From assembly GCF_002836945.1 (NCBI RefSeq), contig NZ_NIJM01000036.1, forward strand, positions 1 through 43,178: a DNA stretch of 43,178 nucleotides, given 5' to 3'. This DNA comes from Shewanella chilikensis. GTDB taxonomy: Bacteria > Pseudomonadota > Gammaproteobacteria > Enterobacterales > Shewanellaceae. Numbering within the stretch: the stretch's first letter is position 1; every line of letters starts with the position of its first letter. The notes below the pieces were generated by a model, which ran no database searches, was not told the origin of the DNA, and worked only from the letters and a program-made list of their open reading frames with translations. The translations under genes were made by a program, and so were the position numbers. This document shows positions 1 through 7,005 of this stretch, piece after piece.

Positions 1-12
1 CGATTGTCTCTC

Positions 13-46
13 ATCAGAAGGATCGGTCAACCGATCCTTATCTGAT
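13..46. repeat. Inverted repeat with three GATC sites
   Basis: A nearly perfect inverted repeat: an inner 9-bp stem (18-26 with 31-39, loop TCAA), continued by ATCAG (13-17) pairing with CTGAT (42-46). It is not followed directly by a T-run, so it is not a textbook terminator, although a second GC-rich stem (54-65) leads into a T-run at 70-76. GATC occurs at 21, 33 and 44, that is every 11-12 bp. It may end transcription of an upstream gene outside the window or act as a protein-binding site; the sequence does not decide. Confidence 0.5.
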
Positions 47-140
47 CTACATTGCCGCCACGGCGGGGATTTTTTTGCTTTACTTATAACCTTATTGTCG
101 AAAAGCGGACATACAAGGGCATCGGATTGGGGAGATATCA

Positions 141-632
141 ATGATGAAAACTACCATGGCGAGTTGCTGCGCGCTGGCGCTGTTGACCGGCTTGAGTTTA
201 GTGGCAACCGCCGCTGATTCAGATAATCCGGTTTCCGTTGAAACGCCTGCCTATGATAAGGCTCTGGCCCATGCACTCGGTGCCGATCAATATGGTATGA
301 AACCTTATGTAATGGCGTTTTTAAAGGCGGGTCCCAATCGAAGTGGCAGCAAAGAACAGCGCGCCGAGCTTCAAAGAGCGCACATGAGCCATATTCAGCG
401 TTTGGCGCATGAGGGCAAACTCGTGTTGGCCGGGCCCTTTATCGATGGCGGCGAGTGGCGGGGGATTTATATCTTTGATGTTGCCAGTTTGGCTGAGGCT
501 GAAGCCTTGACGGCCAGTGATCCTGCTGTTCAGGCCGGTAGCCTTATCATGGAACTTAAAGCCTGGTACGGCAGTGCGGCTTTGCTGGAGGTCAACCGTA
601 TTCACACTCGTATAGCCGAGTCACAGCCTTGA
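141..632 (+). CDS. Secreted YciI-family (YCII domain) protein
   Basis: 163 residues. The N-terminus has a basic start, a hydrophobic stretch (about residues 8-22) and a small-residue cleavage region (ATAAD), which reads as a Sec signal peptide. Residues about 54-150 form a YCII-like ferredoxin-fold domain: a first strand (KPYVMAFLKAGP), a helix with HMSHIQRLAHEGKLVLAGPF, then a strand and helix ending in a DP-containing turn. YCII proteins are small alpha/beta proteins with a conserved His, mostly cytoplasmic and of poorly defined enzymology; a secreted version is less usual. ATG codons lie at 141 and 144; GGGGAG at about 129-134 supports 141. It converges on the glycosyltransferase cluster and appears monocistronic. 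Substrate unknown. Confidence 0.8.
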   Translation: MMKTTMASCCALALLTGLSLVATAADSDNPVSVETPAYDKALAHALGADQYGMKPYVMAFLKAGPNRSGSKEQRAELQRAHMSHIQRLAHEGKLVLAGPFIDGGEWRGIYIFDVASLAEAEALTASDPAVQAGSLIMELKAWYGSAALLEVNRIHTRIAESQP

Positions 633-673
633 GTGACAAGCTCCGCTAGCACCACTATATGAGTATGAGCGTT

Positions 674-1639
674 TCAAAGTCGCTTGAGAATATCGTTCGG
701 CACTGAGCTCAACCCGGGCGGCGGTAAAAAACCGCCCAAGCCGCGTTCGATACGCAGATGCTGCAAATCCAGCGCTCGGGTCAGGGGCACGAAGAGGGCG
801 CCGGGATGCAGGATATATTCGCTCACCAGGTTGAAGCCGCCGCCACAGATAACCTTTTGATACTGCCAGCCAATATCTGAGGCCGGGTACAGCTGCAGCC
901 GGGTTAATCCGGGTTCGTGCTCTTTGTTGGTGCAGTTGTTGAAGTCGCTCAGAGCACTCTTATCAAGGGATTTGCTATCAAGGGGGTTGCTATTAAAGCC
1001 TGCGTCGGCGCTTGGGTGCGGCGGCGCAATAATATCTATCTCTTCCCCCGCCTTTGTGGCGTGTTCAAGCAGCAAAGCCTGTTCGGCAAGGCTTCCCGAG
1101 TGGATCACCAGAGTCTGTTTAGGCTTTTCAAAACCATTTGGGGTTGCGCCTTTGGACTTGTCTTCGCCGAGTAATGGCAGCCAGAAGCGTTGGCCCGTTT
1201 GATTGGAGAGCGCCTGTTCCTGCTCCGGGGTTGGCCATTCACAAAACCAGATTTGCTGAAAACGGGGAATATGGGCAACGCGCTGGCGATAGACATTCCA
1301 ATTGAGCAATCTGGCGATATAGACAAGTTTGCCAGGCAAGAGAATATCCCCAAGTTCGCCCCAAATGCCCCCGGGGAAGGCATCTATCAGCATGAGCCGA
1401 CACTCTTGTTGCTTATTGAGCGATGCCAGTAACTGCGTGAGCCAAGCGCTGAGTTCGGCTCGGCTCTGAAGCCTGGGCGGCAGACTGATGTGTTGAATGC
1501 CCTTTGGTAGCAGCGCATCGACCGCTAATGGCAGCGGACTTGTGATCACCAACGCTTGCTGCGCCTTGATAAAGCCGAGCACTTTCAGTGCCCGGCTCAA
1601 GTGCCCGAGCCCGCCGCCGGGGGCGTAATAGATAAGCAT
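674..1639 (-). CDS. Glycosyltransferase, GT28/MurG-like fold
   Basis: 321 residues, with no signal peptide or membrane segment. The N-terminal Rossmann half opens with PGGGLGHLSRA (about 7-17), the glycine-rich acceptor-side loop of GT-B enzymes of the GT28/MurG sort. The C-terminal half has IIAPPHPS and the CGGGFNLVSE motif (about 265-275), which resembles the donor-nucleotide loop of that superfamily. A low-complexity insertion rich in Ser, Asp, Leu and Asn (about residues 208-245) is encoded partly by 15-bp tandem repeats. Its ATG overlaps the stop of the upstream glycosyltransferase by one base (TGATG), so translation is probably coupled. It is the last gene of a five-gene minus-strand cluster. 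Donor and acceptor sugars cannot be read from sequence. Confidence 0.72.
   Translation of the reverse strand: MLIYYAPGGGLGHLSRALKVLGFIKAQQALVITSPLPLAVDALLPKGIQHISLPPRLQSRAELSAWLTQLLASLNKQQECRLMLIDAFPGGIWGELGDILLPGKLVYIARLLNWNVYRQRVAHIPRFQQIWFCEWPTPEQEQALSNQTGQRFWLPLLGEDKSKGATPNGFEKPKQTLVIHSGSLAEQALLLEHATKAGEEIDIIAPPHPSADAGFNSNPLDSKSLDKSALSDFNNCTNKEHEPGLTRLQLYPASDIGWQYQKVICGGGFNLVSEYILHPGALFVPLTRALDLQHLRIERGLGGFLPPPGLSSVPNDILKRL
961..1005. repeat. 15-bp imperfect tandem repeat inside a glycosyltransferase gene
   Basis: Three consecutive 15-bp units begin at 961, 976 and 991. The first two share TATCAAGGG followed by a TTGC end with two differences between them; the third is diverged (TATTAAAGCC). 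Being a multiple of three, the repeat keeps the reading frame and encodes a Ser/Asp/Leu/Lys-rich loop on the minus strand. Such repeats can vary in copy number between strains. Confidence 0.6.
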
Positions 1640-2859
1640 CAGTGACTCGCCGTTTGAGCGACCAGTGTCTTGATGGCAGCCAAATAACGCTCGGCTTCAG
1701 CCTCGGCGCCGCATTGACTCAGTACCGTTTGGTACAAGGCCTGGCTCTTGGCAGCGCGAATCGAAGCCGTATCGGTTTGCCAATGCACCAACGCATCCAA
1801 AAGCGACTCCGCAGAAGTTGGATGAAACAGATAACCTGAGTCCGTTTGACCGCGGAGATTATGGGCCGCGTCACTGTCAGTCAAACGGCTTTCTAAGACA
1901 TGCTTTTCGCGCTCATGCAGACTGTCGAAGATAAGATCGGCCATACCGCCGCAGCAGGCGCCGAGCACAGGGATGTTGAGCGCCGCCGCCTCCAGCAGCA
2001 CATTGGGGGTTCCCTCATAGAAAGAGGGAATGGCGATAAGGTCGCATACCAGATAACGGCTTATCAGCTGATACCTGTCAAGAAACGGCTCCAGGGTGTA
2101 ACTGCCCTCGGGCAGGGTCTGCAACAGCTCGGCGGCGCTTTCATCCAGCTCGCCAATCAACAACAGATGGCAGTTGTTTACCAAGGGGCTGCGTTTGAAG
2201 GTCTCGATAAAAAAGGCCAAACCTTTTTTCTCTTTCAAATGACCGAAAAGGCCAATCACAGGCTGACTGGGATTTTTCAGATTATTGGAACGCCAGGCTT
2301 TGGCTTGCTCTTTATCCAGCGGCAATGGCTGCCAACGTTCGCTATCCAGGCCATTACTCATGTTGTGAACTCTGACTTGCGGCCACAGGGCTTTGACCCG
2401 TTTTGCCTTGTCGGCGCTGACGGTCAATACCAGCGCGCTGGCTTGCAGCGTATCCTGCAGCACTTGATAGCGACGATGATCGAGAATACTCAAGTCAAAG
2501 TCGTTGCCGCGCAGCAATGTGATGAGCGGTAGCCCAAGCCAGGCGGCAAAGATGCGCCCGGCATGCATGGAGAAGGGATAGCCATAGGCAACGACAGCAT
2601 CATATTCACCCTCCAGCTTGTGCCATAGAAGATTGAGCGAGTGCGCCGGGTTTGTACCCATGGGGAAGCTGTGATCGCAACCCTGCTCGGCAAAATAGCC
2701 GGTCTCCTTTTCCAGGCCGCCGGAGCGTAAATGATAAAGGGTGATATGTACCCCGAGTCGCCGCAAATGGCACACCAGTCTATCGCAGGATAGTGCCATG
2801 CCGCCTTTGGCCGGCGGGTAGTGTTGAGTCAGCCAGAGTAGCCTGGGGTTAGCTGTCAT
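1639..2859 (-). CDS. Glycosyltransferase family 4 protein (cluster gene 4)
   Basis: 406 residues from the ATG at 2857-2859. The frame stays open upstream to 3027, but that part lies inside the previous gene in another frame and looks non-coding. The N-terminal domain has the Rossmann start RLLWLTQHYPPAKGGM with a GG acceptor loop. The C-terminal domain shows VIGLFGHLKEKKG and the EX7E motif (YEGTPNVLLEAAA) of retaining GT4 enzymes, which bind a nucleotide-sugar. No membrane segment. The start overlaps the 3' end of the cysteine-rich gene by 11 bases, and the stop overlaps the next start by one base, so these three genes are tightly coupled. Substrate not determinable. Confidence 0.78.
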   Translation of the reverse strand: MTANPRLLWLTQHYPPAKGGMALSCDRLVCHLRRLGVHITLYHLRSGGLEKETGYFAEQGCDHSFPMGTNPAHSLNLLWHKLEGEYDAVVAYGYPFSMHAGRIFAAWLGLPLITLLRGNDFDLSILDHRRYQVLQDTLQASALVLTVSADKAKRVKALWPQVRVHNMSNGLDSERWQPLPLDKEQAKAWRSNNLKNPSQPVIGLFGHLKEKKGLAFFIETFKRSPLVNNCHLLLIGELDESAAELLQTLPEGSYTLEPFLDRYQLISRYLVCDLIAIPSFYEGTPNVLLEAAALNIPVLGACCGGMADLIFDSLHEREKHVLESRLTDSDAAHNLRGQTDSGYLFHPTSAESLLDALVHWQTDTASIRAAKSQALYQTVLSQCGAEAEAERYLAAIKTLVAQTASH

Positions 2860-3268
2860 AGATATCCCGATATTCGTAATCCGGCAACTGCTCATCATCT
2901 TCGTCGACAGGGAGCTCAAAAGCGGCCAAGTCTTCGGCATCAAACTCCTTGTTGTAACTGCCGTGTTTGGTGTGCAGTTGATACCAGGCACTGCCGAGAT
3001 ACAGTTGCTTGAGGGCGAAACCGGCAAGCGGATCCTCAGGTTTAACGCCTTGTAGGCTCAATTGCTCATATTTGGTGCCTGAGCGCGGATCTTCATAGAC
3101 TTCCTTGCCAACCTTCAAGGGTTTGGCGGCGCACTGAAAACACAGACAGGTTTTGGGATCCAGATGATGTTCGCAGACACTGGCTTGGCACTCACTGCAA
3201 CTGCCAACGGCAGGTTGGCCGCAAGGGCTGAGGGTGAAAAAACCGATTTTTAGCTGACACTGACTCAT
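2849..3268 (-). CDS. Small cysteine-rich protein, probable zinc-binding N-terminus
   Basis: 139 residues from the ATG at 3266-3268, which is preceded by AGGGGAT; an upstream extension of the frame lies inside the neighbouring gene and was not used. The N-terminal 46 residues carry Cys at 4, 16, 24, 27, 32, 41, 43 and 46 and His at 34 and 35, a cross-brace-like pattern resembling B-box or small zinc-ribbon modules. The rest is acidic, ending in a Glu/Asp/Tyr-rich tail. I do not recognise a family. It starts one base after the stop of the basic membrane protein gene and overlaps the following glycosyltransferase, so it may be an accessory or adaptor protein for that cluster; this is inference. 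Confidence 0.62.
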   Translation of the reverse strand: MSQCQLKIGFFTLSPCGQPAVGSCSECQASVCEHHLDPKTCLCFQCAAKPLKVGKEVYEDPRSGTKYEQLSLQGVKPEDPLAGFALKQLYLGSAWYQLHTKHGSYNKEFDAEDLAAFELPVDEDDEQLPDYEYRDIYDS

Positions 3269-3269
3269 A

Positions 3270-4127
3270 TTATCCCCTGGCTCGAATACTGGTCTGTTGA
3301 TAGGACTTGGCGATGGTTCTGAGAATATTCTCGGCATCCATCAAACGTGACTCACCGATAAATTTAAAGGTGGAGTTGGATTTCACCTTGGTGATGCCGT
3401 TTTGAGTCTGTGCCTTGCTAGTTGGTGCCAGTTTACCCTGGCGTAGATGATAAAATTCAGCATTCAGCGTCAGGCAGCTGCGAATGCTGCGCCGTCCCTT
3501 GTACTTGATCTTGGTTTTGACCTTGCCTCGGGTGTTGCGACGGGTGCGTTTACGACGACAGATAACATCATCCACCCGCAGTTGCAGCTCATTGCCGTCT
3601 TTGAGTTTGGCCCTGAATTGCAACAGTGGCACTTCAAAGTAGGCCAGTTGGGTGCTCTTCTCGGGCTTTTCGGTTCGGGCCGGCTTACGTTTATGTATGG
3701 AGTCGAGATCCAGTTTCAGCTGTACGCTGTTAGTCTCCATAGCCAATACCTGCATTAACTTGATAAGACCGGTGCGCACATTGTCGTTGACGTCCATACG
3801 GTTGCAGCTGTGAAGCAGTAATATCGAGGCCAGGGTCAAACCCACCAAGGCATACACCACCAGGTGAGGTACGGGCAGGAATATGCTGACAATAGTGAAA
3901 CCTATTAACCAATTGCGGCTGCGGCGAAACTGGCGTCTCAATGGGCTGCCCATACGATCCAATCGGGTCAGGCGCTTGAGAAACAGTAACCAGTGCTGGG
4001 TCGAATGGGTTGCATCCAACTTCTTGGTGCGGATAAATTCCTGCTCCGCCGGGGTTAACTGCTTGAACACTTTGCGCATTCGCCAGTAGTGAAGCGGGGC
4101 GTTAAAAGGGTTTACGGCTGTTTCCAT
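3270..4127 (-). CDS. Uncharacterised basic membrane protein
   Basis: 285 residues; an AAGGAAA ribosome binding site precedes the ATG at 4125-4127. An N-terminal cytoplasmic part (about 1-70, basic, with RRQFRRSRNW just before the membrane) is followed by two adjacent hydrophobic segments (about 73-88 and 89-106), forming a membrane hairpin. The C-terminal part (about 110-285) is strongly basic, with KRTRR and KIKYKGRRS tracts and a strand-rich look around LQLRVDDVI. This topology would place both termini in the cytoplasm. No catalytic motif recognised. It lies 44 bases after one glycosyltransferase gene and one base before the cysteine-rich gene, so it is probably a membrane anchor or partner for the cluster. 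Confidence 0.6.
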   Translation of the reverse strand: METAVNPFNAPLHYWRMRKVFKQLTPAEQEFIRTKKLDATHSTQHWLLFLKRLTRLDRMGSPLRRQFRRSRNWLIGFTIVSIFLPVPHLVVYALVGLTLASILLLHSCNRMDVNDNVRTGLIKLMQVLAMETNSVQLKLDLDSIHKRKPARTEKPEKSTQLAYFEVPLLQFRAKLKDGNELQLRVDDVICRRKRTRRNTRGKVKTKIKYKGRRSIRSCLTLNAEFYHLRQGKLAPTSKAQTQNGITKVKSNSTFKFIGESRLMDAENILRTIAKSYQQTSIRARG

Positions 4128-4171
4128 ATCGTTTCCTTGACATTAAACAGGTGCTATTAAACGAGTAGCTA

Positions 4172-5413
4172 TTAAGCGCTAGCTTGCATTGGGCCTTGGC
4201 TCAGCTGGTGATACAAGTCGCTGAGCTGAGCGCAGATCTGTTGCCATTGGAACTGCTCTGCCACCCTTTGTTGGCCCTTGAGTCCCAAGTCTTTGGCCTT
4301 GGCCGGTTGGCTGAGCAGCTCAATACAGGCTCTGGCGAGCTCGGAGGGCCTGGAGGGGGGAACCAAGAGCCCATGCTCTTCATGGGTTACTAGTTCACGA
4401 ATGACCGGTAGATCCGAGGCGATAACTGCGGTGCCGCAAGCCATGGATTCGAGCACTTTCAAAGGGCAACATCCCTGAAGCATGTTGCGCCTGCAGGGCG
4501 TGAGCGGCGCCAAAGATGCGCTCGCGGCCTGAATTTTTTGCCTGAGACTGGCTTGGTCCAGCCCGAAATGCAGCGAAACACAATCTTCCAGTTCCATGGA
4601 CTTGAGCCAGGCCTTTACCTGCCGGGCCTGGCGATTTTCGAGTGACAGGCAGAGATCCAGCCGGACCTCTAACTGCTGACGCACCAAGGCAAAAGCTTTG
4701 AGCAGATCCCTAAGCCCCTGCCAGCGCTGGGCAGCACCAAAATAGATGAGCCTGGGCAGACTCGCATCCTCTGCTTGCCTCAATGGCTCGGCAGGCGGCA
4801 ACTCGGCGCCGTTTGGAAGATAGACTACTGGAGTGGTAGTGCGTTTTTCAAGGCCGGCAGCCGTGAGTTTTGATGGGGTCACAATCAGATCGGCACCATC
4901 CAGGCAACGCTGCTCCCAGGCGCTGATTTTGGCCAGGGTTTTTCGCGGCAGCGACAAGTGAATAGGCAGCTCTATGCTGGGCAGGGCATTGACCTCATAG
5001 ACGAGCTTGAGCGCTGGATTGTCCTTGCGATGATCCAGTAAAGGCACCCCCGCCCAGGGGTCGCGAAACTGCGCCAATGTCAAGGTATCGCGATTTTGCC
5101 TGAGCAGTGCCCCAAGCTGATTGGCATAGTCCAGCGCCTTGGCAAGCACGTTATTGCCCGAGCTTGGGTTTAGCTGGTGCCTGACGATACTGACCTCACT
5201 GCTTACCTCGCTGGGATTGCTGCCGAGTGACAGGGTTTCCTGCTGCCAGGAAGGCATCTGGGGATCACCTTGCAGATAGAGCATACCAGGGGACTGGAAG
5301 GCAAACAGGGTTGACGCCATATAACGTATATGGGTCGAAGCGCCTTTGGGCAGAGGGTAGCGATCAAAAGCGCAATAAAGACTTTTGAATGAATAACTTG
5401 AGTCTGATTTCAT
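4172..5413 (-). CDS. Glycosyltransferase family 4 protein (first cluster gene)
   Basis: 413 residues. The N-terminal domain has DRYPLPKGASTHIRYMA, a typical GT4 opening with a G-A-S/T-H loop. The C-terminal domain has RLIYFGAAQRWQG and PLKVLESMACGTAVIASDL, the donor-binding helix with the second Glu of the EX7E motif; the position of the first Glu is not acidic, as in some GT4 subgroups. No membrane segment. The start at 5413 has only a weak ribosome binding site (GGA). A possible promoter lies just upstream on the minus strand (TTGTAA at 5451-5446 and TACTCT at 5428-5423, 17-bp spacer), which would make the message nearly leaderless; this is speculative. It lies 98 bases beyond yfaE, so readthrough from nrd is also possible. 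Confidence 0.76.
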   Translation of the reverse strand: MKSDSSYSFKSLYCAFDRYPLPKGASTHIRYMASTLFAFQSPGMLYLQGDPQMPSWQQETLSLGSNPSEVSSEVSIVRHQLNPSSGNNVLAKALDYANQLGALLRQNRDTLTLAQFRDPWAGVPLLDHRKDNPALKLVYEVNALPSIELPIHLSLPRKTLAKISAWEQRCLDGADLIVTPSKLTAAGLEKRTTTPVVYLPNGAELPPAEPLRQAEDASLPRLIYFGAAQRWQGLRDLLKAFALVRQQLEVRLDLCLSLENRQARQVKAWLKSMELEDCVSLHFGLDQASLRQKIQAASASLAPLTPCRRNMLQGCCPLKVLESMACGTAVIASDLPVIRELVTHEEHGLLVPPSRPSELARACIELLSQPAKAKDLGLKGQQRVAEQFQWQQICAQLSDLYHQLSQGPMQASA

Positions 5414-5511
5414 AAGTCCGGCAGAGTACCGGAGTCAGGCAGGATTTACAACGAAAAAACGCTTGTTTGACTGTAGGATATCTGCCATTGACGGTGTTTT
5501 TTGCGCTTGTT

Positions 5512-5847
5512 TCAGGCCAAGTGTTTAACCCGCAGCAGCGGCATGTCGGCGCCTTCGCTGGAGAGATCCAAGTCCAGATCTTCCGTGGGTACACAGCAGC
5601 AGGGCAGGCATTCATCAGCCTTTAACTCGGCCAATGGCGTGGTCAGGTAAGTGACCGCGCCACTGCGCACCCGGGTCTTGCAGGCGCCGCAAAACCCGCT
5701 GCGGCACTCGGAAAAAATACTCACCTTACGGGCTTCGAGCGCTGTCAGGAGAGTCCTGTGCTCTGTGGTATACAGCAGCAGGGGCTCTCCGCGCAGCAGC
5801 ACGATAGGGGCTTTGTTAAAGGTCAAAGTCGGAGAACTCATCGTCAT
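5512..5847 (-). CDS. yfaE: 2Fe-2S ferredoxin YfaE, RNR cofactor maintenance
   Basis: 111 residues of plant-type ferredoxin. Cluster ligands are visible as C48-x4-C53-x2-C56 (CRSGFCGAC) and a CLPCCC motif near residues 80-85, matching E. coli YfaE. YfaE supplies electrons to rebuild the diferric-tyrosyl cofactor of NrdB, and the gene directly follows nrdB. The start overlaps the nrdB 3' end by 32 bases (26 if the second ATG, residue 3, is used) and has no clear ribosome binding site, so translation probably depends on ribosomes finishing nrdB. Confidence 0.88.
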   Translation of the reverse strand: MTMSSPTLTFNKAPIVLLRGEPLLLYTTEHRTLLTALEARKVSIFSECRSGFCGACKTRVRSGAVTYLTTPLAELKADECLPCCCVPTEDLDLDLSSEGADMPLLRVKHLA

Positions 5848-6946
5848 CGACAGCCGAATCTATCTGGCCGACCAGATAGGATGACACTTCCACTTCCTGA
5901 GGCGCAACTTGCACGGCATCGCTCTCCAGCCAGTTTTTCATCCAGGGCAGGGGATCGCTCTGCTCACTGTATGGTGCACCCAGGTTAACCGCCTTCATTC
6001 TCTGATTGGTGATGAACTCCACATACTGGCAGAGAATGGTTTCGTTCAGGCCTATCATGGAGCCATCCTTGAACAGGTACTTGGCCCAGGCCTTTTCCTG
6101 CTCGGCGGCGCGCAGGAACAGATCGTAAGCTTCCTGCTGGCACTCTTTGGCGATTTCACCCATCTCAGGATCATCTTTACCACCCTGCATCAGGTTGATA
6201 ATGTGTTGGGTCGAGTTCAGGTGCAAAGCTTCATCGCGGGCGATAAGGCGAATGATCTTGGCGTTGCCTTCCATCAATTTGCGCTCGGCAAAGGCAAAGG
6301 AGCAGGCGAAGCTGACGTAAAAACGTATTGCTTCAAGCGCATTGACCGACATCATGCACAGATAGAGGGCTTTTTTGATGGTGCGGGTAGTGACTTCAAG
6401 CGTGCGACCGTTGACGTCGAACTTGCCTTCACCATGCAGGTGATACAGCTGAGTCAGCTCGATAAGGCGGTCGTAATACTCGGCAATATCGCCGGCGCGC
6501 TTGAGGATCTCCTCATTGACCACTATGTCATCGAACACCACGGATGGGTCGTTGACAATATTGCGAATGATATGAGTGTAGGAGCGGCTGTGAATGGTCT
6601 CGGAGAAAGACCAGGTTTCAATCCAGGTTTCCAGCTCGGGCAGGGACACCAGTGGCAGGAAAGCCACATTGGGGCTACGGCCCTGAATCGAGTCCAACAG
6701 GGTTTGGTACTTGAGGTTGGAGAGGAAGATATGCTTTTCATGATCCGGCAGGGCGCCGAAATCGATTTTGTCGCGGCTGACATCCACTTCTTCCGGGCGC
6801 CAGAAGAAAGACAACTGCTTTTCGATCAGTTTCTCGAATACTTCGTACTTCTGTTGATCGTAACGGGCCACGTTAACCGCTTGACCGAGAAACATAGGTT
6901 CGCGGGTGGCATCGTTGGGGGTTTGACAAAAAATTGAATAAGCCAT
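5816..6946 (-). CDS. nrdB: Ribonucleotide reductase class Ia, beta subunit
   Basis: 376 residues, the same length class as E. coli NrdB. The diiron-ligand helices are recognisable ([18 protein letters not shown], with the radical Tyr in [18 protein letters not shown] carries later Glu/His ligands). The acidic C-terminal tail ends [10 protein letters not shown], the segment by which NrdB docks to NrdA. NrdB holds the tyrosyl radical that starts ribonucleotide reduction. It lies 59 bases after nrdA with no terminator between them and overlaps yfaE, giving an nrdA-nrdB-yfaE operon. Confidence 0.97.
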   Translation of the reverse strand: MAYSIFCQTPNDATREPMFLGQAVNVARYDQQKYEVFEKLIEKQLSFFWRPEEVDVSRDKIDFGALPDHEKHIFLSNLKYQTLLDSIQGRSPNVAFLPLVSLPELETWIETWSFSETIHSRSYTHIIRNIVNDPSVVFDDIVVNEEILKRAGDIAEYYDRLIELTQLYHLHGEGKFDVNGRTLEVTTRTIKKALYLCMMSVNALEAIRFYVSFACSFAFAERKLMEGNAKIIRLIARDEALHLNSTQHIINLMQGGKDDPEMGEIAKECQQEAYDLFLRAAEQEKAWAKYLFKDGSMIGLNETILCQYVEFITNQRMKAVNLGAPYSEQSDPLPWMKNWLESDAVQVAPQEVEVSSYLVGQIDSAVDDDEFSDFDL

Positions 6947-7005
6947 GATCTACTCTTTCCAAACAACGGGGCCACCTGGGCCCCGAACTTGTTACTTAAT
7001 CCTGC

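Noticed and set aside
674..5413. Recent horizontal transfer of the glycosyltransferase cluster
   Set aside because: Base composition and codon use look similar to the neighbours by eye, and no flanking repeats or mobility genes are present; not excluded, but unsupported.
5909..6937. 342-codon open frame antisense to nrdB
   Set aside because: NrdB is fully conserved on the other strand; no support for this frame.
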